Shown piece by piece: positions 42,427 through 51,260 of a stretch of 64,000 bases of DNA (position 1 is the first letter of the stretch; each line of letters starts with the position of its first letter). The notes below the pieces were generated by a model. The model was not told where the DNA came from and ran no database searches. It was given only the letters and a program-made list of their open reading frames with translations. This DNA is from Oceanospirillales bacterium (lineage in GTDB: Bacteria > Pseudomonadota > Gammaproteobacteria > Pseudomonadales > Balneatricaceae): contig JAAEYW010000026.1 in the NCBI GenBank assembly GCA_018223185.1, forward strand, positions 1-64,000, given 5' to 3'. The translations under genes were made by a program, and so were the position numbers.

Positions 42427-43017
42427 TTACCAGGAGTCATGGCGTTTTCTGCGTTTTGGCAGATAAGGGATCATCAGTCCCAGCAGTAAACCACCAAACG
42501 CAACTAATCCGCCATAGGTGAACCAGCGCATCAGGTTGCTTTCGTCCATGCCGTTAATGGTGCGGTTGAGGCTGACGATCTCCTCCTCAAGAGAGGCAAC
42601 TTTACCCGCATTTCCTGCATTTTCACCGGAAAGCGTCTGATTCTGCTGTTTAAGAGCCGCGATCTCTTCAGACTGAGCCGCCAGACTTGCCTCATTTTGC
42701 TGCAGTTTTTCTTCCAGCTTAGGGAAACGCTCAGCGAGGCTGGTGCCTGTCGAGACCAGGTCGGAGCTGATCCAGCCTGTTTTTCCGCCAGGCGTTCTGA
42801 TCTGCAGATAATCAGTGCTTTCGTTACGCTTGAGAACTGTTACCGGTGTGCCGCTGCGTATTCCGCCGGTAATCCGGTACTGATTACCGGGGCCGCTACG
42901 GTAAAAGGTAGTCACATCATCACTGATGTAATTTGCCCCTTGCGCTGATGCTGTTAGCGACAGGGCAAGCAGACAGCCAACCCATTTTTTTCTTGGGAGT
43001 CGATTTAACAAATTCAT
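42427..43017 (-). CDS. ygiM: SH3-domain envelope protein (YgiM/TIGR04211 family)
   Basis: 196 residues. Signal peptide (about 1-27, LLALSLTASAQG), a bacterial SH3 domain about 30-95 (TTFYRSGPGNQYRITGGIRS, TPGGKTGWISSDLV), a coiled coil about 100-160 (EEKLQQNEASLAAQSEEIAA), and a C-terminal membrane helix about 167-187 followed by a basic tail (PKRRKRHDSW). This layout is that of the YgiM-like family: periplasmic SH3 and coiled coil anchored in the inner membrane. Function is unknown. The gene at 43270 is divergent. Confidence 0.87.
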   Translation of the reverse strand: MNLLNRLPRKKWVGCLLALSLTASAQGANYISDDVTTFYRSGPGNQYRITGGIRSGTPVTVLKRNESTDYLQIRTPGGKTGWISSDLVSTGTSLAERFPKLEEKLQQNEASLAAQSEEIAALKQQNQTLSGENAGNAGKVASLEEEIVSLNRTINGMDESNLMRWFTYGGLVAFGGLLLGLMIPYLPKRRKRHDSW

Positions 43018-43269
43018 GTTTTTCCTGTTTGTATAGACGTTCAGCTTTCCCCCCCCTAAAACCGAAACCTGGTTTTCAGGTAAAGCTGGACAGGGTAGAC
43101 CTGCAAGCGAAAGTTAAGTTCAGCGAATTGTAGCCATAAATTAACATTATACAATCAAACTGCGGCACTTTAAGCCCTGTTTTTTATAAGGAAATTATTT
43201 TCACAGGTAGTGATATACTATCGCGCGAATTAACCGGTTGCTATCGGGCCGAATTGAGGAGTTATTAAA

Positions 43270-43656
43270 GTGGCATTTATTCGTTGGTTTCTGGGCAGGA
43301 TTATTCTGCTGCTGAATTTCATTTTTAGTCCCCGTGCGTTTAAAAGAGACCCTGAGCAACAACGTGAGCTGGACCTTCGCACCACTCATTTGTCACTGTA
43401 TCAGTACGAAGCCTGTCCGTTTTGCGTCAAGGTACGCCGCGCGTTGCGCCGCAATGGACTGAACATTGAGATACGTGATGCTAAAAAAGTAGAACAGTAT
43501 CGCAATGAACTGCTGCAGGGCGGCGGCAAGCTGAAAGTGCCATGCCTGCGCATCGATGAAGGGCAGGGTAATGTAAGCTGGATGTATGAGTCTTCGGATA
43601 TTATCCACTACCTTGAACAGACCTATATCGAGTCTAATCAACAAAAAGCAGCCTGA
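43270..43656 (+). CDS. Membrane-tethered glutaredoxin-like protein
   Basis: 128 residues. An N-terminal hydrophobic helix (about 3-20, WFLGRIILLLNFIFSP) is followed by a glutaredoxin/GST-N thioredoxin fold with active site YEACPFCVKVRRALRR near 50, KVPCLRIDEGQGNVSWMYES with the cis-Pro, and a C-terminal helix. The CPFC motif suggests dithiol redox activity. The start is GTG 43270 with GAGGAG upstream. It ends inside the left end of an IS remnant that supplies a terminator. Confidence 0.85.
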   Translation: MAFIRWFLGRIILLLNFIFSPRAFKRDPEQQRELDLRTTHLSLYQYEACPFCVKVRRALRRNGLNIEIRDAKKVEQYRNELLQGGGKLKVPCLRIDEGQGNVSWMYESSDIIHYLEQTYIESNQQKAA

Positions 43657-43657
43657 G

Positions 43658-43808
43658 TGAAGTGACCCCCAATAGTTGGACAACCAACACTGGGGGTTTT
43701 TTATGGCAAAATATAGCAGAGCGTTTAAAATTGCTGTCGCTAAACAATATCTTAGCGGTATATCTTCTCTATCATTGGGGACAAAGCTAAACGTTCCCGC
43801 TTCACTGA
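43658..43808 (+). mobile_element. IS3-family (IS150-like) left-end remnant
   Basis: The sequence TGAAGTGACCCCCAATAGTT at 43659 resembles the terminal inverted repeat of IS150-type elements, and is followed at the usual distance by the start of an OrfA-type transposase reading frame. The similarity stops near 43805 and nothing of OrfB or the right end is present. CTGAGTGAAG (43653-43662) and CTTCACTGAG (43799-43808) are near-perfect inverted copies bracketing the remnant, suggesting an internal deletion or a miniature derivative. Confidence 0.65.
43666..43702 (+). terminator. Terminator hairpin supplied by the IS end
   Basis: CCCCCA and TGGGGG enclose an inner GTTGG-ACAA-CCAAC stem and are followed by six T. 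It lies immediately after the glutaredoxin-like gene and should end its transcript; it also protects the transposase frame from readthrough. Confidence 0.7.
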
Positions 43809-43843
43809 GTTGCTTTTTTTATCCCCGGGAGCTGGTGTCCTGA
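43703..43843 (+). pseudogene. Truncated transposase OrfA fragment
   Basis: 46 codons starting MAKYSRAFKIAVAKQYLSG and continuing SLSLGTKLNVPAS, the N-terminal HTH_Tnp_1 helix region of IS3-family OrfA. After about residue 36 the match ends and the frame runs into unrelated codons to a TGA. Non-functional. Confidence 0.7.
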
Positions 43844-43892
43844 TAGATATTAAGATAACGTATCTGTATATTTAACCAGTGTTTCTTCCTAT

Positions 43893-45896
43893 ATGATCCT
43901 ATACATTGCTGAGAAGCCCAGCCTGGCCCGGGCTATTGCAGATGTCCTGCCTAAACCCCATAAAAAAAGTGATGGCTATATTGAGCTGGGTAATGGCGAT
44001 TGTGTCAGCTGGTGTCTCGGCCATCTGCTTGAGCAGGCCGACCCCGCTGACTACAATCCTGATTTTAAGCCCTGGCGCTTTGAGCATCTGCCGATTATCC
44101 CGGCTGAGTGGAAATTAAAGCCCAGAAGTCAGACCCGTTCTCAACTGACCGTCTTGCGTAAACTGATCCGGCAGTCAAAGCAACTGGTTCATGCTGGAGA
44201 CCCGGACCGGGAAGGGCAGTTGCTGGTGGATGAGGTGATTAACTATCTGGGCGCCAGTGAGACCAAGAAAAGAACGGCCCAGCGGCTGTTAATCAGCGAT
44301 CTCAACCCCAGTGCGGTGAGTGCTGCACTCAGGAGTCTTAAACTTAATTCTGAATTTATACCGTTATCTGTTTCGGCGCTGGCGCGCTCACGCGCGGACT
44401 GGATCTACGGCATTAATCTGACCCGGGCGTACAGTATTCAGGGGCGAAAAGCGGGATATAACGGAGTCCTATCGGTTGGACGAGTGCAGACTCCGCTGCT
44501 GGGCCTGGTTGTCCGTCGTGATAAAGAGATTGATAACTTTGTCTCTAAACCGTTTTATGAAGTTCAGGCGGTGGTTGAGACAGAGGCAGGAGAAAGCTTT
44601 AAAGCGCGCTGGAAGCCGAGTGAGAATTGTCAGCCCTATCAGGATGATGAAGGGCGGGTACTGAACCGAAAGCTTGCCGAAAATGTGATCGCCCGGATTA
44701 AGGGACAACCGGCAGACCTGGTGAGCCTCACTCAGAAGCGTAAACGGGAAAATGCACCACTGCCTTTTAACCTCTCTGCTTTGCAAATTGAAGCGGCCAA
44801 ACGATTTGGTATGAGTGCTAAAGCGGTGCTTGATACCTGTCAGTCCCTGTATGAGCGACATAAACTGCTGACCTATCCACGTTCTGATTGCCGTTATCTG
44901 CCCGAAGGGCATTACGCGCAGGCTGCTGACGTGGTGAATGCAATTACCGGTAATCAGCACAAGCTGGCTATGTTTCTGCCACAGATCGATACCAGCCGCC
45001 GGTCATCGGCCTGGAACGATAAGAAGGTCAGCGCGCATCACGCCATTATACCGACCACCCGACAGGCAAATTCAGCGTCTCTGAGTCAGCAGGAGGCGCA
45101 GCTATATGAACTGGTCAGCCGCTACTATCTGGCCCAGTTTATGGCGCCTTACGAATACGATGATACCCGGGTTGACCTGACTATCGCTGGCGGGCAGTTT
45201 GTTGCAACCGCCCATCAGACGATTAATTCCGGCTGGAAACAGCTGCTTTCCTCTTCGGACCCAAAACAGAGTTCTCTGCCAGTGTTGGCCGAAGGCCAGC
45301 CACTGCGCTGTATTGAAGGCCTGTTGGAGGAGAAAAATACTCAGCCACCCAAGTATTTCACAGATGCGACCCTGCTGGCGGCAATGACCGGCATCAGCCG
45401 GTATGTTGCCGACCCTGAAGTCCGTAAGGTTTTGAAAGAGACCGACGGGCTGGGCACAGATGCGACCCGTGCAGGCATTATTGAACTCCTGTTTACCCGC
45501 GGCTTTTTTGTCAGAGAGGGAAAAACGATTCGCTCTACCACGGTGGGTCGAGCCCTGATTGAGTGTCTGCCGGAAGGTGCCACCACTCCTGATATGACAG
45601 CTCTCTGGGAATCTGAACTGAGCAGAATAAGTCAGCAGGAAAGCAGCTACAGCAGTTTTATGCAGCCACTGACAGAACGTCTCTATGAGTTGATCGCTCA
45701 GTCAGCCCAAGTGGTTATCCCGGATACCCTGAAAGCGTTAAGTCCAGCGCCGAAAAAGCGGAGAACCAGTCGAACTCGCAGTAGCACTTCTTCTAAAAAG
45801 ACCGTTGCTAAAAAAGGCGCGGCAAAAAATCCAGCCGCTAAGAAAGCTGTCACTGGCAAGAAGCGGTCACCAGTCAGGCGTAAAAATTCGGTATAA
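43893..45896 (+). CDS. topB: DNA topoisomerase III
   Basis: Type IA topoisomerase that decatenates DNA and works with RecQ-like helicases. 667 residues. The TOPRIM domain has ILYIAEKPSLARAIADVLPK and HAGDPDREGQLLVDEVI (acidic metal site). GYNGVLSVGRVQTPLLGLVV follows, with the catalytic tyrosine in LLTYPRSDCRYLPEGHYA near 328 and ETDGLGTDATRAGIIELLF. The last 50 residues are a Lys/Arg/Ala/Ser-rich tail (KKRRTSRTRSS...) that probably binds DNA. It is flanked by an IS remnant and by a decayed copy of a topB tail. Confidence 0.96.
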   Translation: MILYIAEKPSLARAIADVLPKPHKKSDGYIELGNGDCVSWCLGHLLEQADPADYNPDFKPWRFEHLPIIPAEWKLKPRSQTRSQLTVLRKLIRQSKQLVHAGDPDREGQLLVDEVINYLGASETKKRTAQRLLISDLNPSAVSAALRSLKLNSEFIPLSVSALARSRADWIYGINLTRAYSIQGRKAGYNGVLSVGRVQTPLLGLVVRRDKEIDNFVSKPFYEVQAVVETEAGESFKARWKPSENCQPYQDDEGRVLNRKLAENVIARIKGQPADLVSLTQKRKRENAPLPFNLSALQIEAAKRFGMSAKAVLDTCQSLYERHKLLTYPRSDCRYLPEGHYAQAADVVNAITGNQHKLAMFLPQIDTSRRSSAWNDKKVSAHHAIIPTTRQANSASLSQQEAQLYELVSRYYLAQFMAPYEYDDTRVDLTIAGGQFVATAHQTINSGWKQLLSSSDPKQSSLPVLAEGQPLRCIEGLLEEKNTQPPKYFTDATLLAAMTGISRYVADPEVRKVLKETDGLGTDATRAGIIELLFTRGFFVREGKTIRSTTVGRALIECLPEGATTPDMTALWESELSRISQQESSYSSFMQPLTERLYELIAQSAQVVIPDTLKALSPAPKKRRTSRTRSSTSSKKTVAKKGAAKNPAAKKAVTGKKRSPVRRKNSV

Positions 45897-45973
45897 CCAG
45901 GCTTTGGTAGTTTGAAGGGGGCAGGGAAGAGGCCTGTGCAACGTGAAAGAAAGAAACGTAAAACTTTTACTCC

Positions 45974-46093
45974 GTTATCCCGAACGCCCCCAAAGCGTTA
46001 AGCTCTGCACCAAAGCAACGACCCTACCGTGTCAGAAAGAGCACCCAGCGACGCAGTCCGGCTAAGCGTAAGAAACTGACCCCGACTACATAG
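45974..46093 (+). pseudogene. Decayed topB-like 3' tail
   Basis: Downstream of topB one frame reads VIPNAPKALSSAPKQRPYRV, then RKSTQRRSPAKRKK up to a TAG. It matches the end of the intact gene (VIPDTLKALSPAPKKR, then RSST...) in residues and in the shared DNA block AAAGCGTTAAG. No upstream part of a topoisomerase remains and a stop lies just before. It is best read as the 3' stump of another, diverged topB. Confidence 0.65.
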
Positions 46094-46203
46094 ATCATTT
46101 TTCAGCGATGTTTCATATACCGCTACTACGCTTTTGCTATAACTTTCTGCTATCTGTGAAAAAGGATTTATTCAGACGCTTCATTTTCAACAGGAGCTTT
46201 GAT

Positions 46204-46749
46204 ATGAAATTCAGAAATAAAATAATAACGTTCACTGCTGCAGCGGTGTTATTGGGTTGTACTGCCATTGCCGCAGCCCCCTTTGGTGATGATGATTCGG
46301 TGGACTATGCCAAAGACCTATGGGCCTTGATGGTAGAACATAATCTTGCTGGCAAGGATGCGGTTATGACCCGTCCTTATACCGGAATGCCTCCCCATGG
46401 CATGATCCTCGAGTTGCTGGAACAGAAAGTGACTTTGCGGGGAGTGACTGGTGATCTGGTGGTGAAACGCAACTACGGTGGCGATGGCCTGATGATCGGG
46501 GATGTCATTAATAACCCCGATCAGTACTTGCAGGCGGTCACGGTTATGTTTCGTCGGGAAGCGGGTTACGACAGTGACAACAAAGATTGGTTTTATGCTA
46601 AATATGCACCTGACGGATCGTTAATGAATAACCCCAAAGGAATAGCTCTGGCCGGGCGTGTGGCCAAAGGTATGCCGACAGGCTGTATTGCGTGCCATCA
46701 AGGCGCAGAAGGCGGTGACTTTATCTTTAATCATGATCGTTATAAATAA
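46204..46749 (+). CDS. Cytochrome P460-family c-type haem protein
   Basis: 181 residues. A signal peptide (IITFTAAAVLLGCTAIAAA) directs it to the periplasm; the Cys at LLGC is not in a clear lipobox. The body resembles cytochrome P460 proteins (DYAKDLWALMVEHNLA, YDSDNKDWFYAKYAPDG) and ends with one haem-c motif CIACH near residue 164. P460 proteins oxidise hydroxylamine or related compounds, and related cyt c'-beta proteins bind NO; the lysine crosslink cannot be judged from sequence alone. ATG 46204 has CAGGAG upstream; the longer frame from 46108 is unlikely. Confidence 0.8.
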   Translation: MKFRNKIITFTAAAVLLGCTAIAAAPFGDDDSVDYAKDLWALMVEHNLAGKDAVMTRPYTGMPPHGMILELLEQKVTLRGVTGDLVVKRNYGGDGLMIGDVINNPDQYLQAVTVMFRREAGYDSDNKDWFYAKYAPDGSLMNNPKGIALAGRVAKGMPTGCIACHQGAEGGDFIFNHDRYK

Positions 46750-46783
46750 TCTGAAGGCAACTTTGGTAATAAAAAACGGTAAT

Positions 46784-46815
46784 AAAAAAACGGTGCTCAA
46801 TGGCACCGTTTTTTT
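46784..46815. terminator. Bidirectional terminator
   Basis: CGGTGC-TCAATG-GCACCG with A7 on the left and T7 on the right. It lies between the convergent P460 gene and MazG-like gene and can serve both. Confidence 0.9.
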
Positions 46816-46832
46816 CAAACCTGGCTTTTCAT

Positions 46833-47303
46833 TCAGTCAAGTTTTGGCTCATGCCAGTTAATGCATTTAAGAAACTTATGGGCCGGGTAGAACTTGCCAT
46901 CTTTACCGGTCTGATCTTCAGACGATTTGATAAAGGCTTTAGGTAACTCACCGCCGCTGTATACATCCAGACCGATCTCTGTGCGGTAATAGGCCAGGGT
47001 GGCTTCAATCTCAGCTTCTGTTTTACACAGTTTTGACAGATTACTATCCTGAACAGCCGACATATCTTTATCGGCATCAATCCCCAGCACATGGGCCATA
47101 CCGTAGGTCACCACCAGAATATCAGCAACAGCATCCCGTACTTCAGACATATCTTTATTCTGAATACCCTCAACCAGTTCCGCCAGTTCCTCCTGAATCA
47201 GATGCAGCTGTTTACCTGCTTTTTCCCAGTCAGGGTTATCTAAGCTGCCCAGCTTATTGCCAAATACGGTGTTCAAAAAGGAAACGTCGGTGAAATTACT
47301 CAT
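46833..47303 (-). CDS. MazG-like all-alpha NTP pyrophosphohydrolase
   Basis: 156 residues. The first 100 residues carry the MazG/PRA-PH metal-binding pattern: LIQEELAELVEGI (ExxE), then SEVRDAVADILVVTYGMAH (ExxxD-type). The C-terminal 50 residues (AFIKSSEDQTGKDGKFYPAH, KFLKCINWHEP) are a conserved extension seen in phage-like dNTP pyrophosphohydrolases. Members remove pyrophosphate from non-standard or excess nucleoside triphosphates. It is divergent from the hutC frame. Confidence 0.82.
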   Translation of the reverse strand: MSNFTDVSFLNTVFGNKLGSLDNPDWEKAGKQLHLIQEELAELVEGIQNKDMSEVRDAVADILVVTYGMAHVLGIDADKDMSAVQDSNLSKLCKTEAEIEATLAYYRTEIGLDVYSGGELPKAFIKSSEDQTGKDGKFYPAHKFLKCINWHEPKLD

Positions 47304-47527
47304 GGTTGTATGTATACCGTTAACAGTTAAAAACGGCTTATATGATGAACGTTTCGACGTTTAAGCGCAATTTGAAATCTCCTGATTACCGACCTGGATA
47401 TGGGAGGCTATCAGAAACGGCTTATCTGGCGTATGGTGCTGGCCTTTATATCTGGGGATCAAGTAAATCTGACAACTCAGGTTTGAACCGATACAATCAA
47501 TTTTTTTGCACCGTGATGAGGGAGCTT

Positions 47528-48238
47528 GTGAGCAACAGACCACGCTACCAGCAGATCAAAGGCTATATTCTGGACGGCATCAAGCAGGGGACCTATACCT
47601 CTGGCAGTAAAATTCCTGCAGAAGTTGAGCTGGCGAAGCAGTTTGACGTCAGCCGCATGACAGTAAATAAAGCGATCAGGGATCTGGTACAGGAAAACCT
47701 GTTGGTGCGCTATCCGGGCATGGGCACCTTTGTCACCGATGCCAAAGCCGAATCACCGCTGGTGGATATCCGCAATATCGCCGAAGAAGTAGTACAGCGG
47801 GGCCACCGCTACAGCTGCTCGGTCATCAAACTGCAGGAAGCCGTGGCGGATGAGGTGATCGCAATGCAGATGGGCGTTCCGGTGGGCACGTCTCTGTATC
47901 GTTCGGTGATTGTGCATCGTGAAAACGATCTGCCGATTCAGCTGGAAAACCGTTTTGTTATCGCCCGCTTGTTGCCGGATTATCTGAATCAGGATTTCAC
48001 CGCCGGTACGCCTCACGAATATTTGTCAAAAATGTATCCGGTATCCAATGTGGAACATATTGTTGAAGCGATTCTGCCGGATCAGAGTGTGCAGCAACTG
48101 CTGGATATCGACGCCAATACCCCCTGTCTGCTAGTCAACCGCCGCACCTGGTCCGATGACCGGCTGGTCAGCTTCGCCTGCCTGACCTATCCCGGCACCC
48201 GGTATAAGTTACGTTCGTTTGCTTCACCGGGCGTGTAA
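47528..48238 (+). CDS. hutC: Histidine utilisation repressor HutC
   Basis: GntR-family repressor of the hut genes that responds to urocanate. An N-terminal winged HTH (PRYQQIKGYILDGIKQGTYT, AKQFDVSRMTVNKAIRDLV) is followed by a UTRA effector domain (EEVVQRGHRYSCSVIKLQEA, YRSVIVHRENDLPIQLENRF, CLTYPGTRYKLRS). GTG 47528 or ATG 47516 fits the usual family start; the frame is open back to 47342, but that adds 60 residues without family likeness. GAGGGAG lies just before. It points toward hutI but is separated by 808 bases. Confidence 0.92.
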   Translation: MSNRPRYQQIKGYILDGIKQGTYTSGSKIPAEVELAKQFDVSRMTVNKAIRDLVQENLLVRYPGMGTFVTDAKAESPLVDIRNIAEEVVQRGHRYSCSVIKLQEAVADEVIAMQMGVPVGTSLYRSVIVHRENDLPIQLENRFVIARLLPDYLNQDFTAGTPHEYLSKMYPVSNVEHIVEAILPDQSVQQLLDIDANTPCLLVNRRTWSDDRLVSFACLTYPGTRYKLRSFASPGV

Positions 48239-48761
48239 AGCGTCTGACTGTTGCTAATCATTTCAGTGTAGCGGGTTTGTGAATCCTCCTGGCAGGCGCT
48301 TTTTTGAAGCGCTACGCTAATTTGAAGTTTGCTTTGGGGTTTGCTTTGAGACTTCAGGGGCGCGCAAACGCTATTGAGGGTTTGCCAGGTGAGCCGCATC
48401 TCTGAATCGCCTTTGTGTATCGCTCCAATCAAAGCCTTTCCGCAGGCAATACCATCATCTGACTTTTCTTCGGCATGACGTGTGCCGAAGGCATCACTGG
48501 GTTTTTCTCTGAGCTATTAAGGCTGAATCTGACCCCCATTCCTGGCAGCGGGTGTGAATCGTTTCGTTATCTACTACAAACGCTTCGAAATACCGTTTGC
48601 CGATTCCGCATTAGTCCAGTCCCCATGAAGGTAACAGACACCACGCTATAAAACTTTTCGCATCTGCTAATCATGCATAACTAAGAAAAGTAGACAGGTA
48701 GTGGCCACCACTACCACCTGCGGACGGATTGTAGAGCCTGAATGACTCAATATTCACTATA

Positions 48762-48771
48762 TGTCTATACA
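48762..48771. promoter_or_regulatory. Candidate HutC operator, distal
   Basis: TGTCTATACA within the near-palindrome ATATGTCTATACATAT fits the GTnTAnAC core bound by HutC-subfamily GntR repressors. It is 276 bases from hutI. Confidence 0.6.
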
Positions 48772-49016
48772 TATGGTCTGAGATAGTTCAACTATCATAT
48801 GTAATAGAACCATCTGTTGCGCCTGATGATCGGTCTGACCGGGCCCGGGTCTGCGAATTTATTTTGCGCTCGGTTTAGCTATGGTTATTAGTCGATAGGC
48901 CATATTTTTCAGATAGTTATGTGACGCATTTTAATTAACTCAACGTCTTTTCAATTTAAACGTCCGGCGTATTAGTAAAAATAATTTGGTTTCCGTAAAC
49001 TGTAATGGTATATATA

Positions 49017-49026
49017 TGTATATACA
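49017..49026. promoter_or_regulatory. Candidate HutC operator at the hutI promoter
   Basis: TGTATATACA, a perfect palindrome with the GTnTAnAC core, ends 20 bases before the hutI GTG. Binding here would block transcription or early elongation of hutIGUH. Confidence 0.7.
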
Positions 49027-49046
49027 AAGTTTTCTGAGGTGTTTCT

Positions 49047-50282
49047 GTGTTCAATCGTTGTGAGAAAATCTGGATTAATGCTAACTGTGCAACCCTGGAT
49101 CCGAATGTAGAGGCGCCCTATGGGTGTCTGTATGATCAGGCGATCGGGGTGCTGGACGGAAAGATCGCAGCGATTGCATCGATGTCTGAGCTGGATCTGA
49201 ACCTTAGCAGCCAGACAGCCGAGCTGATTGATGCCCGGGGCGGCTGGATAACGCCGGGTCTGATCGATGCCCACACCCATCTGGTCTACGCCGGTAACCG
49301 CGCCAGGGAGTTTGAACAGCGCCTGCTGGGTGCCAGTTATGAAGAGATTGCCCGACAGGGCGGTGGTATTTTATCGACGGTTGCCGCTACCCGTAACGCG
49401 ACGGTTGCTCAGTTGGTGGAGCTGTCTCAGCCTCGTTTGAATGCACTGATGGCGGAAGGGGTGACGACTGTAGAGATTAAATCCGGCTATGGTCTCAGTG
49501 TTGCGGCTGAACTGAATATGCTGCGGGCCGCTAAACAGCTGGCTGAGCATAATCCGGTTCGGGTATCTGCTACGTTATTGGGTGCCCATGCATTGCCGCC
49601 TGAGTTTCATGATGATGCTGATGGTTACATCGACCTGGTGTGTCATGAACTGATCCCCGCCGCAGCCTCTGAATCACTCGCTGATGCGGTGGATGTGTTT
49701 TGTGAAAACATCGCTTTTTCACCGGCCCAGTGCGAACGGGTGTTCCGGGCTGCCCGTGCACACGGACTGGGCATTCACGCCCATGCTGAGCAGTTAAGCA
49801 ATCTGCACGGGGCAGAACTGGCCGCCAGTTATGGCGCCTGGTCGGCTGATCACCTGGAATGGTTAGATGAGACGGGTGTCAGGGCCATGGCCGGGCAGGG
49901 TACCGTCGCAACTTTATTACCCGGCGCGTTCTATTTTCTGCGGGAAACCCGGCTGCCGCCGATCGAGCTGTTGCGTAAATATCAGGTGCCGATGGCGATC
50001 GCCACCGATCTCAATCCTGGTTCTTCGCCACTGGCCTCCCTGCAACTGATGATGAATATGGCCTGCACCCTGTTTCGTATGACGCCGGAAGAGGCGCTGG
50101 CGGGTGTTACCCGTCATGCCGCCCGGGCGCTGGGTTCAGCGCAGTCTATCGGTATGCTTCGCGAGGGTTTGGAGGCCGATATGGTGCTCTGGGATATTTC
50201 TCATCCGGCTGAACTGGCAAGTCAGTTTGGCTTGAATCCGATCCGACAGCGAATTGTCGCTGGGGAGATTACCCATGTCTGA
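49047..50282 (+). CDS. hutI: Imidazolonepropionase
   Basis: Amidohydrolase that opens 4-imidazolone-5-propionate to N-formimino-L-glutamate, the third step of histidine degradation. 411 residues. The metal-binding HxH is in [20 protein letters not shown] near 72. Later landmarks are [40 protein letters not shown] and [15 protein letters not shown], with the catalytic Asp in ATDLN. It starts with GTG, with TGAGGTG six bases upstream. First gene of the hutIGUH operon; its stop overlaps hutG. Confidence 0.97.
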   Translation: MFNRCEKIWINANCATLDPNVEAPYGCLYDQAIGVLDGKIAAIASMSELDLNLSSQTAELIDARGGWITPGLIDAHTHLVYAGNRAREFEQRLLGASYEEIARQGGGILSTVAATRNATVAQLVELSQPRLNALMAEGVTTVEIKSGYGLSVAAELNMLRAAKQLAEHNPVRVSATLLGAHALPPEFHDDADGYIDLVCHELIPAAASESLADAVDVFCENIAFSPAQCERVFRAARAHGLGIHAHAEQLSNLHGAELAASYGAWSADHLEWLDETGVRAMAGQGTVATLLPGAFYFLRETRLPPIELLRKYQVPMAIATDLNPGSSPLASLQLMMNMACTLFRMTPEEALAGVTRHAARALGSAQSIGMLREGLEADMVLWDISHPAELASQFGLNPIRQRIVAGEITHV

Positions 50283-51255
50283 ATACTCAACGGCGTTTAA
50301 CGCTATCTGGAAAGGCCGTATCGATGCTGATGAAGTATCGGAACTCGCCTGTCGTTTGCATCAGAAAATTCAACCGCTGACGGCCGGGGTTGCAGCCGAT
50401 GACTCAGACAGTGTGGCGATTATCGGCTTTTGCAGCGATGAAGGTGTGCGCCGGAATCAGGGCCGGGTCGGAGCCCGCCGGGCTCCGGATCTGCTGCGTC
50501 AGGCGCTGGCCAATCTGCCCTGGGCAATCACACGACCCGTCTGGGATGCTGGCAATGTCGTGTGTGAAGGCGAGCAGTTAGAAGCGGCCCATCAGGCGCT
50601 GGCTGATCAGGTGAACGTGTGTCTGACGGCGAGCCACTTTCCGGTGGTGCTGGGCGGTGGCCATGAGGTCGCGTATGGCAGCTGGCAGGGGTTAAGCCGC
50701 TATCTGCAGTCACAGAGTGAGGTTTCCGGCAACATGCCCAGAATCGGCATTATTAACTTTGATGCCCATTTTGATCTGCGTCCGGATAGTAACGGCTGTA
50801 GCTCAGGTACGCCGTTCTATCAGATAGCTCAACAGTGTCAGGCGAATAACTGGCCGTTCAGGTACTGCTGCCTCGGTGTCAGTGAGATGTCGAATACCGC
50901 CGCATTGTTTCAGCGGGCCGATCAGTTGAATGTTACTTACCGTAAAGACAGTGAGCTGGATATTACCCGGCTGACTGACACACAGGCGCTGTTACAACAG
51001 TTTATGGCTGATTGCGATCAGCTCTATCTGACTATTGATCTGGATGTACTGCCAGCCGCGGTAGCTCCCGGTGTCAGTGCGCCAGCCGCCCGTGGGGTAG
51101 GGCTGGAAATACTGGAGCCCCTGATTACCTCGATAGTCGCATCCGGCAAATTGAAGCTGGCAGACCTTGCCGAGTACAACCCTGAATTTGATATCGATAA
51201 CCGAACCGCACGCGTTGCTGCGCGTCTGTTCCACTGTATTGTTAAACGAGGATAA
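50275..51255 (+). CDS. hutG: Formimidoylglutamase
   Basis: Arginase/agmatinase-family manganese enzyme that hydrolyses N-formimino-glutamate to glutamate and formamide, the last step of the pathway. About 326 residues. Metal ligands are visible in [23 protein letters not shown] and [20 protein letters not shown]. Use of HutG of this type, rather than the HutF route through formylglutamate, is typical of Enterobacteria and some marine groups. ATG 50275 overlaps the hutI stop; an in-frame ATG at 50254 is inside hutI. Confidence 0.95.
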   Translation: MSEYSTAFNAIWKGRIDADEVSELACRLHQKIQPLTAGVAADDSDSVAIIGFCSDEGVRRNQGRVGARRAPDLLRQALANLPWAITRPVWDAGNVVCEGEQLEAAHQALADQVNVCLTASHFPVVLGGGHEVAYGSWQGLSRYLQSQSEVSGNMPRIGIINFDAHFDLRPDSNGCSSGTPFYQIAQQCQANNWPFRYCCLGVSEMSNTAALFQRADQLNVTYRKDSELDITRLTDTQALLQQFMADCDQLYLTIDLDVLPAAVAPGVSAPAARGVGLEILEPLITSIVASGKLKLADLAEYNPEFDIDNRTARVAARLFHCIVKRG

Positions 51256-51260
51256 GAAAA

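Larger units (their letters stand above)
48239..49046. other. Long hutC-hutI intergenic region, 808 bases
   Basis: No credible gene was found on either strand. It holds several perfect dyads: CTTCGGCA-N7-TGCCGAAG (48468-48490), GGTAGTGG-CCA-CCACTACC (48697-48715) and GATAGT-TCA-ACTATC (48782-48796), plus two HutC-type operators listed separately. It could contain relics of lost genes or a small RNA, but no terminator-promoter pair is clear. Confidence 0.55.

Noticed and set aside
47342-47527. N-terminal extension of the hutC frame
   Set aside because: Open frame but unlike GntR/HutC N-termini; the usual start with a binding site lies at 47516-47528.
48187-48432. 81-codon minus-strand frame in the hutC 3' end
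   Set aside because: Partly antisense to hutC, no binding site, no protein likeness.
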